Assembly: GCF_027497215.1 (NCBI RefSeq) | Contig: NZ_CP114904.1 | Span: forward strand, 5,723,001 to 5,787,000 | Length of the DNA stretch: 64,000 nucleotides | Direction: 5' to 3' | DNA from: Micromonospora sp. WMMD812 | Lineage (GTDB): Bacteria; Actinomycetota; Actinomycetes; Mycobacteriales; Micromonosporaceae | In this document: positions 33,355-41,603 of the stretch, piece after piece | Layout: each line of letters starts with the position of its first letter | Numbering within the stretch: position 1 is the first letter of the stretch | Notes under the pieces: generated by a model | What the model was told of the DNA's origin: nothing | What the model saw: only the letters and a program-made list of their open reading frames with translations | Databases searched by the model: none | Position numbers and translations under genes: made by a program

Positions 33355-34074
33355 TCAGGCGGCGACGGCGCGGCCGCAGCTGGGCAGCGGGTGGAGCACG
33401 ATGCGGCGGGGCAGCCGGCGCGGCCACTCGTTGCGGGCCCACGAGCCGTCCACGATCAGGTGCACCGTGCGCTGCTCCTCGCCGCTGAGTCGGAGCACGA
33501 AGTCGCGCGGGAGCGGCGGGTCGACGTTCGGCGTGGTGATCATGAAGCGCACCCGGCCACGGGACGACACGGCGGAGATCACGTCGGCCGCCGGCATGGT
33601 GCCGCGCAGCCGTACCCGGCCGATCCAGTAGACCTCGGCGAGGTGCTCCTCTGCCGCGCGGGTGATGGCCGGATACTCGCTGCGCACCCAGCGTTCGACC
33701 GCGCCGACGCAGAGCCCGCATGCACGTTCGCGGGGCTCCCGCGGACCCAACCCCCAGGCCCGCAGGTAGGCCCCGACCGCGCCGGCGTCCATCGGCAGGT
33801 CGAAGCGGCGCTGGATGAGCGCGGTGAGGCTCTGCCGCGTCCACAGCTCCTCGTCCAGGTCGAACTCGTCGGGGTGGACGCCCCGCAGGGCGTCGATCAG
33901 TTCGAGTTCCTGTTCGCGGCTGAGCAATCCCGACTCGCCCTGCCGCTGTCCGCGACGGACGGCTGCCACCGCCCCGTCACCGCCGATGGTGTGGCGCCGG
34001 CACCAACTGGTGACCGAACGCCGTGCGTCTCTGAGTGCAACCCCCACGTCCTGCGCAACGAGCCCGAATCGCAT
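33355..34074 (-). CDS. IS630-transposase-derived helix-turn-helix protein, probably domesticated
   Basis: This protein of about 239 residues has an N-terminus like IS630/Tc1 transposases: MRFGLVAQDVGVALRDARRSVTSWCRRH (helix-turn-helix), LSREQELELIDALR, then a second domain with WTRQSLTALIQRRFDLPMDAGAVGAYLRAWGLG. The C-terminus (HLIVDGSWARNEWPRRLP, then IVLHPLPS) resembles the second catalytic block, but Asn/Asp-His and the other DDE acids are missing and the protein stops early. No terminal inverted repeats are seen. Transposition is unlikely; a DNA-binding role is inferred. The start is uncertain (ATG 34074; the frame is open to TTG 34116). Confidence 0.65.
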   Translation of the reverse strand: MRFGLVAQDVGVALRDARRSVTSWCRRHTIGGDGAVAAVRRGQRQGESGLLSREQELELIDALRGVHPDEFDLDEELWTRQSLTALIQRRFDLPMDAGAVGAYLRAWGLGPREPRERACGLCVGAVERWVRSEYPAITRAAEEHLAEVYWIGRVRLRGTMPAADVISAVSSRGRVRFMITTPNVDPPLPRDFVLRLSGEEQRTVHLIVDGSWARNEWPRRLPRRIVLHPLPSCGRAVAA

Positions 34075-34166
34075 CTGGTCACGATATGTGTGGAGAAAAC
34101 TCCCCAAGCAGCTCAATAGGTCACACCGCCCAAACCACCCAAACCGCCGAGACGGTACCCGGAAAT

Positions 34167-34220
34167 GATCGAGAGGCCCGCGCCCGCCGGTGTTCCGGCG
34201 GTGACGCGGGCCTCTCGATC
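34167..34220 (-). terminator. Two-tier terminator of the DUF3105-DUF305 operon
   Basis: A perfect 16-bp outer stem (GATCGAGAGGCCCGCG, 34167-34182, complement 34205-34220) encloses an inner 7-bp stem (CCGCCGG 34184-34190 with 34195-34201). It starts 24 bases after the DUF305 stop. Confidence 0.88.
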
Positions 34221-34243
34221 GCGGGCAGGGCCGCCCGGGTGGC

Positions 34244-34906
34244 TCAGCCGCCCAGGCGCTTGAGCGCGTTCCGCATGTTCGTCAGGTCGGTCTGCTGGGT
34301 GTTCTTCATCGTCTGCGCGCTCCGGACCACGTCCGGCTCGTCGCTGGCGTCGAGCACCCCGTCGATCATGTGGATCCCGCCGAGGTGGTGCTTGATCATC
34401 ATGTTCAGGAAGAGGAGATCGAACTCCCGACCCTGGGCGGCGCGCAGCTTCTCCATCTCGGCCGGCGTCGCCATGCCCGGCATCAGCCCGTCCTTGACCG
34501 TGGCGGTGCCGTCGGGCATCCAGGCCATCCGGGGCTGCGAGCCGGTCGGGTCGAGACCCCACGACCGGAGCCAGGTCTGCATCGTGCCGATCTCGCCCTG
34601 CTGGCCAGTGGCGATGTCGCCGCCCATGCCGCGCACCTCCGGATCGGTGGCGCGCTGGAAGGCCATCAGACCCATCTCCACCGCCTGCGCGTGGTGGGCG
34701 GTCATGTCCCGGGCGAAGCCGGCCTCGACCGAGGCGTCGCCGGGGCGGGTCAGTCGTGGCGTCAGCAGGCCGCCCGCGTACCCGAGGAGGAGACCGACCA
34801 CGACGGCGACGGCCACCGCCACCAGGCCGAAGCGTCGGGCGGAGCCCCGGCCGCCGTCGGCGGCCAGGGTCTCGGGCGTGCTGTCCAGCGTCGCGGGAGC
34901 CGTCAT
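34244..34906 (-). CDS. DUF305 secreted/membrane-anchored protein
   Basis: This 220-residue protein has one N-terminal transmembrane anchor (about residues 27-50) and an extracellular four-helix, ferritin-like DUF305 region. The latter is rich in His/Met pairs: ARDMTAHHAQAVEMG, MNMMIKHHLGG-like (LLFLNMMIKHHLGGIHM) and a Gln/Met-rich end. Such residues suggest metal (copper) binding. It follows the DUF3105 gene by eight bases in one operon. The family's function is unproven; a role in envelope copper or oxidative stress is an inference. Confidence 0.88.
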   Translation of the reverse strand: MTAPATLDSTPETLAADGGRGSARRFGLVAVAVAVVVGLLLGYAGGLLTPRLTRPGDASVEAGFARDMTAHHAQAVEMGLMAFQRATDPEVRGMGGDIATGQQGEIGTMQTWLRSWGLDPTGSQPRMAWMPDGTATVKDGLMPGMATPAEMEKLRAAQGREFDLLFLNMMIKHHLGGIHMIDGVLDASDEPDVVRSAQTMKNTQQTDLTNMRNALKRLGG

Positions 34907-34914
34907 GGGGATCC

Positions 34915-35712
34915 TTACTGGGTCGGCGCCTGGATGTCGTCACGCGGCGTGGTGCCGGTGGCGGTGATGCCTTGGTTGCAGAGCGCCGTCGGCCCCTCGA
35001 TCGAGGCGTTCACCCGCAGCGTCTTGATGAAGTCGTCGATCCGGCTGTCGTCGGCGTTGTCGACCTTGAGCTGGAAGCCCCAGGCCTGCAGCGAGATCGG
35101 CTTGTCCAGCCCCTCGAACGGGCTCATGAACATCTTCTCGTTGCCGCGCACCTTCCCGGCCAGCTCGCTGACCTGGTCGGCCGGCAGGTCGGGGCGGTAG
35201 GTGATCCACACCGCGCCGTGCTCCAGGCTGTGCACCGCGTGCTCGTTGGCGATGGGTGCGTCGTAGACGTCGCCCATGCAGTTCTGCCAGGCGCCGTTGT
35301 GCGGGCCAGCGACCGGCGGGAGGATGCTGTACTGGATCGGGCCGGCCTGGTGGTTGCTGCCCTTGACCAGTTCCTTGTCCTTCTCGCGGTAGTTCACGAT
35401 GCCGCTGATCCCGTCGGCCCGCTCCTCCCACGGCTTGGAACCCTGGAACGCCGCCCAGCCGCCGAAGCCGATGATCCCCACGGCGAGCACGCCGACGGCG
35501 ACGAAGAGCGCGATCGGGCCCCAGGAGCGACCCTGGCTGACCTTGACCGGGGCGACCGGCTTGCGAGGACCCTTGCCACCGCCCCGCGGGGCGGCCGCCG
35601 GCTTGCCGGATCCGGCCTTGGCACCGGCGGCGGGCCGGCCAGCCGCCGGCTTCTTGCCCGTGCTGACCACGGTCGGACGGCGCTGCTCGCCGCCCGGGGT
35701 GCTGATGCTCAT
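34915..35712 (-). CDS. DUF3105 membrane-anchored protein
   Basis: This 265-residue protein has a basic Ala/Gly/Lys-rich cytoplasmic N-terminus (about residues 1-62), one transmembrane helix (PIALFVAVGVLAVGIIGFGG) and an extracellular DUF3105 domain. That domain has PPVAGPHNGAWQNCMGDVYDAPI (conserved PxxGPHN and Cys), NEHAVHSLEHGAVWITY and a late Cys. The HAVHSLEHG motif looks metal-binding. It is the first gene of a two-gene operon with DUF305, a pairing seen repeatedly in actinobacteria. Confidence 0.88.
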   Translation of the reverse strand: MSISTPGGEQRRPTVVSTGKKPAAGRPAAGAKAGSGKPAAAPRGGGKGPRKPVAPVKVSQGRSWGPIALFVAVGVLAVGIIGFGGWAAFQGSKPWEERADGISGIVNYREKDKELVKGSNHQAGPIQYSILPPVAGPHNGAWQNCMGDVYDAPIANEHAVHSLEHGAVWITYRPDLPADQVSELAGKVRGNEKMFMSPFEGLDKPISLQAWGFQLKVDNADDSRIDDFIKTLRVNASIEGPTALCNQGITATGTTPRDDIQAPTQ

Positions 35713-35811
35713 CGTCCCTCGTCAGGTCGGTCGGTCAGAGAACCGGCGGGCCTGGTGCACAGTGTGGGTCGCCGCCGCGGGGACCGAGTCTACCCCCGAT
35801 AACATGGATCG

Positions 35812-37479
35812 GTGACTCCCGCAGAACTCGCCGAGGTCGTCCTCGCCGCAGCCCACGCCGTCCTCACCGAACGGGGCCTGGACAGCTCCGTGCTCCCCGG
35901 ACGGACGACGGTCGAGCGACCCCGCAACCCCGAGCACGGCGACTACGCCTCGACGCTGGCGTTGCAGCTCAGCAAGAAGGTCGGGGTGCCCCCGCGGGAC
36001 CTGGCGGGCAGCCTCGCCGAGCAGCTCGGCAAGGCTCCGGGGGTCAAGTCGGTGGAGATCGCCGGCCCCGGCTTCCTCAACATCCGGCTGGACGCGGCCG
36101 CCGCCGGCCAGCTCGCCCGGACCATCGTCGAGGGCGGCCCGGACTACGGCCGCAGTGAGCGGCTCGCCGGCCTGCGGATCAACCTGGAGTTCGTCTCCGC
36201 CAACCCGACCGGCCCGGTGCACATCGGCGGGGTCCGGTGGGCGGCGGTCGGCGACGCGCTGTCCCGGCTGCTCCGGGCCACCGGCGCCGACGTGGGCACG
36301 GAGTACTACTTCAACGACGCCGGCTCCCAGATCGACCGGTTCGCCCGGTCGCTGCTGGCCGCCGCGAAGGGCGACCCGGCGCCTGAGGACGGCTACGCCG
36401 GGGCGTACATCTCGGAGATCGCCGCCGAGGTCCAGGCCCGCCGGCCGGAGGTGCTGTCGCTCGACGACGCGGCGGCCCAGGAGGTCTTCCGGGTCGAGGG
36501 CGTCGCGCTGATGTTCGACGAGATCCGCTCCTCGCTGCGCGACTTCGGCGTCGAGTTCGACACCTACTTCAACGAGAAGGACCTGCACGACCGGGGTGAG
36601 CTGGACCTCGCCCTGACCCGGCTGCGGGAGCAGGGCCACGTCTTCGAGGCCGAGGGCGCGACCTGGCTGCGCACCACCGAGTTCGGCGACGACAAGGACC
36701 GGGTGCTGCGCAAGTCCAACGGCGAGTGGACGTACTTCGCCGCGGACTGCGCGTACTACCTGGACAAGCGCGAGCGCGGTTTCGAGCGGGTCGTGATCAT
36801 GCTGGGCGCCGACCACCACGGCTACATCGGCCGGATGAAGGCGATGGCCGCGTGCTTCGGCGACGACCCGGAGCGCAACCTGGAGATCCTGATCGGCCAG
36901 CTGGTCAACCTGGTCCGCGACGGCGCCCCGGTGCGGATGAGCAAGCGGTTCGGCACGGTGGTCACCCTGGAGGACCTGGTCGACGCGATCGGTGTGGACG
37001 CGGCCCGCTACGCGCTGGCCCGCTACTCCAGCGACTCGCCCATCGACATCGACGTGGAGCTGTGGACCCGGGCGAAGAACGACAACCCGGTCTACTACGT
37101 CCAGTACGTCGGCGCGCGGACCGCCGGCGTGGCCCGCAACGCGGCCGAGGTCGGGCTGGCCCGGGGCGACGCCGCCGACTTCCGGCCCGAGCTGCTCGGC
37201 CACGAGAAGGAGAACGAGCTGCTCAAGGCCCTCGCCGAGTTCCCCGCCGTGGTGGCCACGGCGGCCGAGCTGCGGGAGCCGCACCGGGTGGCGCGCTACC
37301 TGGAGGAGCAGGTCGCGCAGTCCTACCACCGGTTCTACGACAACTGCCGGATCATCCCCCGGGGTGACGAGGAGACCACCGACCTGCACCGGGCCCGGCT
37401 CTGGCTCAACGACGCGACCCGGGTGGTCATCGCCAACGGTCTGCGCCTGCTCGGGGTCTCCGCCCCGGAGAGGATGTAA
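35812..37479 (+). CDS. argS: Arginyl-tRNA synthetase
   Basis: This is a class I synthetase of 555 residues. The HIGH motif appears as PTGPVHIGG (about residues 128-137), the KMSKS region as [13 protein letters not shown], and the Add1 domain at the N-terminus and the C-terminal anticodon-binding helical domain are complete. It charges tRNA-Arg; a CCG isoacceptor gene lies 2.7 kb upstream. It begins with GTG. GATAAC at 35798-35803, eight bases before, is a likely -10, so the message may be leaderless. It is the first gene of a run with lysA and hom. Confidence 0.97.
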   Translation: MTPAELAEVVLAAAHAVLTERGLDSSVLPGRTTVERPRNPEHGDYASTLALQLSKKVGVPPRDLAGSLAEQLGKAPGVKSVEIAGPGFLNIRLDAAAAGQLARTIVEGGPDYGRSERLAGLRINLEFVSANPTGPVHIGGVRWAAVGDALSRLLRATGADVGTEYYFNDAGSQIDRFARSLLAAAKGDPAPEDGYAGAYISEIAAEVQARRPEVLSLDDAAAQEVFRVEGVALMFDEIRSSLRDFGVEFDTYFNEKDLHDRGELDLALTRLREQGHVFEAEGATWLRTTEFGDDKDRVLRKSNGEWTYFAADCAYYLDKRERGFERVVIMLGADHHGYIGRMKAMAACFGDDPERNLEILIGQLVNLVRDGAPVRMSKRFGTVVTLEDLVDAIGVDAARYALARYSSDSPIDIDVELWTRAKNDNPVYYVQYVGARTAGVARNAAEVGLARGDAADFRPELLGHEKENELLKALAEFPAVVATAAELREPHRVARYLEEQVAQSYHRFYDNCRIIPRGDEETTDLHRARLWLNDATRVVIANGLRLLGVSAPERM

Positions 37480-37485
37480 CGGGTC

Positions 37486-38874
37486 ATGCGGGCTCATGAG
37501 GCCGGTGCGCTGCACGGCGACATCGGCAACCGCGGTCCGGCCTGGCTGCGTACGCCGGTCGACGTCAACGCGCTGGTGCCGCAGCTGTGGCCGCGCACCG
37601 TCGAGCGGGGCACGGACGGCGCGCTGACCGTCGCCGGGCTCGGTGTCCGGGACCTCGCCGACCGGTTCGGCACCCCGGTCTACGTGCTGGACGAGGACGA
37701 CCTGCGCTCGCGCTGCCGGGACTTCCGGGCCGCCTTCGGCGACGGGGTCGACGTCTACTACGCCGGCAAGGCGTTCCTCTGCCGCGCGGTGGTGCGCATG
37801 ATCGCCGAGGAGGGCCTGCACCTCGACGTGTGCAGCGGCGGCGAGCTGGCCACCGCCCTGTCGGCCGGGATGCCGCCGGAGCGCATCGGCTTCCACGGCA
37901 ACAACAAGTCGGTCGCCGAGCTGACCCGGGCGGTGGACGCCGGGGTCGGCCGGATCATCGTCGACTCGGTCACCGAGATCGACCGGCTCACCGCGCTCGC
38001 CCGCGAGCGGGGCGTCCGCCCGAGGGTGCTGGTCCGGGTGACGGTGGGCGTCGAGGCGCACACCCACGAGTTCATCGCCACCGCGCACGAGGACCAGAAG
38101 TTCGGCTTCTCCCTGGCCGGTGGCGCGGCCGCGGCCGCAGCCTTCAAGATCCTCGACGAGGACGTGCTGGAGCTGCGCGGCCTGCACTCGCACATCGGCT
38201 CGCAGATCTTCGACGCCAGCGGCTTCGAGGTCTCCGCCCGCCGGGTGCTCGCCCTGCAGGCGCAGATCCGCGACGCGCGGGGCGTGGAGCTGCCCGAGCT
38301 GGACCTCGGCGGCGGCTTCGGCATCGCGTACACCACACAGGACGACCCGGCCGCGCCGCACGACCTGGCCAAGCGGCTCCGCAAGATCGTCGACGCCGAG
38401 TGCGAGGCGGAGCGGCTGGCCGTGCCGCACCTCTCCATCGAGCCCGGCCGGGCGATCGTCGGCCCGGCCGTGTTCACCCTCTACGAGGTCGGCACGGTCA
38501 AGGACGTCGACGGCATCCGCACCTACGTCAGCGTGGACGGCGGGATGAGCGACAACATCCGCACCGCGCTCTACGGCGCGTCGTACTCCGCGACCGTGGC
38601 GAGCCGGGCATCGGTCGCCGAGCCGATGCTCGCCCGCGTGGTGGGAAAGCACTGTGAGTCCGGGGACATCGTGGTGAAGGATGAATTCCTGCCCGCCGAC
38701 GTGCAGCCCGGAGATCTTGTCGCGGTGCCCGGCACCGGCGCCTACTGCCGGAGCATGGCCAGCAACTACAACCACGTCCCGCGCCCGCCCGTGGTCGCGG
38801 TGCGCGACGGCCAGGCGCGCGTGATCGTCCGGCGGGAGACCGAAGAGGACCTGCTCGCATTGGATGTTGGATGA
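37486..38874 (+). CDS. lysA: Diaminopimelate decarboxylase
   Basis: This is a PLP enzyme of the alanine-racemase fold, 462 residues, catalysing meso-DAP to L-lysine. PLP would bind Lys95 in YYAGKAFL. Other family motifs are SGGELATAL, FHGNNKS, GLHSHIGSQI, the glycine loop LGGGFGI, EPGRAIV, and VCSGGE with the active Cys region late in the chain. Six bases separate it from argS and it overlaps hom by four, so the three are cotranscribed. Confidence 0.97.
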   Translation: MRAHEAGALHGDIGNRGPAWLRTPVDVNALVPQLWPRTVERGTDGALTVAGLGVRDLADRFGTPVYVLDEDDLRSRCRDFRAAFGDGVDVYYAGKAFLCRAVVRMIAEEGLHLDVCSGGELATALSAGMPPERIGFHGNNKSVAELTRAVDAGVGRIIVDSVTEIDRLTALARERGVRPRVLVRVTVGVEAHTHEFIATAHEDQKFGFSLAGGAAAAAAFKILDEDVLELRGLHSHIGSQIFDASGFEVSARRVLALQAQIRDARGVELPELDLGGGFGIAYTTQDDPAAPHDLAKRLRKIVDAECEAERLAVPHLSIEPGRAIVGPAVFTLYEVGTVKDVDGIRTYVSVDGGMSDNIRTALYGASYSATVASRASVAEPMLARVVGKHCESGDIVVKDEFLPADVQPGDLVAVPGTGAYCRSMASNYNHVPRPPVVAVRDGQARVIVRRETEEDLLALDVG

Positions 38875-40202
38875 CGTCACCTGTGCGCCTCGCGCTGCTC
38901 GGCTGCGGCACGGTCGGGAGCGAGGTGGTGCGGCTGCTGCAGGAGCAGTCGGCCGACCTGGCCGCCCGGATCGGCGCCCCTCTGGAGATCGCCGGCATCG
39001 CGGTACGCCGGCTCGGCCGCGATCGCGGTGACCTGCCGGTCGACCCGGCGCTCCTCACCACCGACGCGCTCGGCCTGATCAAGCGGGACGACGTGGACGT
39101 GGTGGTCGAGGTCGTCGGCGGCATCGAGCCGGCCCGCGGCTGGCTCGTCGAGGCGCTGCGCGCCGGTAAGAGCGTGGTCACCGCCAACAAGGCGCTGCTG
39201 GCCGAGGACGGCGGGGCCCTGCACGACGCGTCCGCCGAGGGTGGCGGCGACCTCTACTACGAGGCCGCGGTGGCCGGTGCGATCCCGCTGCTGCGCCCCC
39301 TGCGCGAGTCGCTGCACGGCGACCGGATCAACCGCGTCACCGGCATCGTCAACGGCACCACCAACTTCATCCTGTCCGCCATGGACGCCACCGGCGCCGG
39401 CTTCGCCGAGGCGCTGGAGGAGGCGACCGAGCTCGGGTACGCCGAGGCGGATCCGACCGCGGACGTGGAGGGCTTCGACGCGGCCGCCAAGGCGGCGATC
39501 CTCGCCTCGCTGGCCTTCCACACCCGGGTCGGCGCGGCCGACGTGCACCGGGAGGGCATCACCGAGGTGACCGCCGCCGACGTGGCCAGCGCCAAGGCGA
39601 TGGGGTGCACCATCAAGCTGCTCTGCATCGCCGCCCGTGGGGCCGACGCCACGGGTCGGGAGACGGTCAACGTCCGGGTGCACCCGGCGATGATCCCGCT
39701 GACCCACCCGCTGGCCAGCGTCGGCGACGCCTTCAACGCGGTCTTCGTCGAGGCGGAGGCGGCCGGGCAGCTGATGTTCTACGGCCGGGGCGCCGGTGGC
39801 GCGCCGACCGCCAGCGCGGTCCTCGGCGACGTGGTGGCCGTGGCCCGCAACCGGCTCGCCGGGGTGCGCGCGGCCAGCGAGAGCGCGTACGCCGACCTGC
39901 CGGTGCGGCCGATGGGGGAGGCGCTGACCCGCTACCACGTCAGCCTCGACGTGGCCGACCGTCCCGGCGTCCTGGCCGCCGTGGCCGGCGTGTTCGCCCG
40001 GCACGACGTGTCGATCGCGACGGTGCGCCAGGGCTCGGCCGGTGGCCCGACCGGGGCGCCCGGCCGAGGCGAGGACGCCGAGTTGGTGATCGTCACGCAC
40101 GTGGCGCCGGACGCGGCGCTCGCCGCCACCGTCCGCGAGCTGCGCGGGCTGGACATCGTCCGCTCGGTGACGAGCGTGCTCCGGGTCGAGGGCGGGCTCT
40201 GA
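38871..40202 (+). CDS. hom: Homoserine dehydrogenase
   Basis: This NAD(P)-dependent enzyme of 443 residues reduces aspartate semialdehyde to homoserine. It has a Rossmann motif LLGCGTVGS, then VVEVVGG, VTANKALLA, GIVNGTTNFIL and EADPTADVEGFDAAAK. A C-terminal ACT domain (YHVSLDVADRPGVLAAVAGVF split as YHVSLDVADRPG and VLAAVAGVF) suggests feedback inhibition by threonine. The ATG overlaps the lysA stop. Confidence 0.97.
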   Translation: MTSPVRLALLGCGTVGSEVVRLLQEQSADLAARIGAPLEIAGIAVRRLGRDRGDLPVDPALLTTDALGLIKRDDVDVVVEVVGGIEPARGWLVEALRAGKSVVTANKALLAEDGGALHDASAEGGGDLYYEAAVAGAIPLLRPLRESLHGDRINRVTGIVNGTTNFILSAMDATGAGFAEALEEATELGYAEADPTADVEGFDAAAKAAILASLAFHTRVGAADVHREGITEVTAADVASAKAMGCTIKLLCIAARGADATGRETVNVRVHPAMIPLTHPLASVGDAFNAVFVEAEAAGQLMFYGRGAGGAPTASAVLGDVVAVARNRLAGVRAASESAYADLPVRPMGEALTRYHVSLDVADRPGVLAAVAGVFARHDVSIATVRQGSAGGPTGAPGRGEDAELVIVTHVAPDAALAATVRELRGLDIVRSVTSVLRVEGGL

Positions 40203-40426
40203 GTCGTTGTACCGGTGACGGCCGACGCTTCGAGAGCGGCCCGCACGGGCCGGTCGCGGCGGTGCCCGTGGCGACGGTGCCGCGGCGTAACGGCGGCGCG
40301 GCCGGGTGCGGCCCGACCGGCGTCCCGCCAGGTGGTTAAGTCCGGCGCGGGCGGGCCGGCTCCGGCAGGCTGGTCCCGCTGGACGAGGCCCCAGCTCAGC
40401 GGGGCGGTAGAGGCGAGGAGAGCGAC

Positions 40427-41476
40427 ATGTGGCGGGGTCTGATCGAGGCGTACCGGGACCGGCTGCCGGTCACCGACGCCACTCCCGTCGTCACCCTGCA
40501 CGAGGGGAACACCCCGCTGCTGCCCGCGCCGGTGCTCTCCGCCCGGCTCGGCTGCGACGTGCACCTCAAGGTCGAGGGCGCCAACCCGACCGGCTCGTTC
40601 AAGGACCGCGGCATGACGCTCGCGGTCTCGAAGGCGGTCGAGGCGGGGAACAAGGCGATCATCTGCGCCTCCACCGGCAACACCAGCGCCTCCGCCGCGG
40701 CGTACGCGGCGCGGGCCGGGCTGACCTGCGCGGTCCTGGTGCCGCAGGGCAAGATCGCGCTCGGCAAGCTGGCCCAGGCGCTGGTGCACGGCGCGAAACT
40801 GCTCCAGGTGACCGGCAACTTCGACGACTGCCTCTCGCTGGCCGCCAAGCTCGCCCAGGACTACCCGGTCGCGCTGGTCAACTCGGTCAACATCGACCGG
40901 CTGCACGGCCAGAAGACCGCCGCCTTCGAGATCGTCGAGGCCCTCGGCGACGCGCCGGACATCCACTGCCTGCCGGTCGGCAACGCCGGCAACATCTCGG
41001 CGTACTGGATGGGCTACGAGGAGGAGCTGGCCGAGGGCCGCACCACCCGCGCCCCGAAGATGTACGGCTTCCAGGCATCCGGGGCGGCGCCACTGGTGAC
41101 CGGTGAGGTGGTTCGTGAACCGTCGACCATCGCCACCGCGATCCGGATCGGCAACCCGGCCAGCTGGACCCGGGCGATCGACGCCCGGGACGCCTCGGGC
41201 GGCCTGATCGCGGCGGTGACCGATCGGGAGATCCTGTCCGCCTATCGGCTGCTGGCCCGCGAGGTCGGGGTCTTCGTCGAGCTGGGCAGCGCGGCCAGCG
41301 TGGCCGGGCTGCTCCAGCAGGCCGCCGCGGGGCGGATCCCGGCCGGCGCCACCGTGGTCTGCACGGTGACCGGGCACGGCCTCAAGGACCCGGAGTGGGC
41401 CATCTCCACCGCGCCCGCCCCGCTGACCATCGCCAACGATCCGCTGGCCGCCGCCCGCTCCCTCGACCTGGCCTGA
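40427..41476 (+). CDS. thrC: Threonine synthase
   Basis: This is a fold-type II PLP enzyme of 349 residues converting O-phosphohomoserine to threonine. PLP would bind Lys59 in GSFKDRGM; the phosphate-binding loop is [12 protein letters not shown], and [15 protein letters not shown] is the Asn-bearing loop. The ATG at 40427 follows GAGGAGAGCG. There is a 224-base gap after hom without a visible terminator, so it may have its own promoter. Confidence 0.96.
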   Translation: MWRGLIEAYRDRLPVTDATPVVTLHEGNTPLLPAPVLSARLGCDVHLKVEGANPTGSFKDRGMTLAVSKAVEAGNKAIICASTGNTSASAAAYAARAGLTCAVLVPQGKIALGKLAQALVHGAKLLQVTGNFDDCLSLAAKLAQDYPVALVNSVNIDRLHGQKTAAFEIVEALGDAPDIHCLPVGNAGNISAYWMGYEEELAEGRTTRAPKMYGFQASGAAPLVTGEVVREPSTIATAIRIGNPASWTRAIDARDASGGLIAAVTDREILSAYRLLAREVGVFVELGSAASVAGLLQQAAAGRIPAGATVVCTVTGHGLKDPEWAISTAPAPLTIANDPLAAARSLDLA

Positions 41477-41603
41477 CCGCACCGCGCCGCACCGGCCAGT
41501 GGCGGGCGCCGGCTGGGGCGTGCACCCGGCGCGGGGCGGGTTGATCGGGTCGGGCACACTCACCTCCTGCCCCCGCATACTTTTCTAGGAGTGAGCCAGG
41601 CCG

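Noticed and set aside
33078-34074. Integration site (att) of a mobile element at tRNA-Arg
   Set aside because: No integrase and no repeated tRNA 3' end were found nearby; the transposase-derived gene lacks inverted repeats.
35722-38880. 1052-codon minus-strand frame across argS and lysA
   Set aside because: Antisense shadow of two essential genes with intact catalytic motifs.
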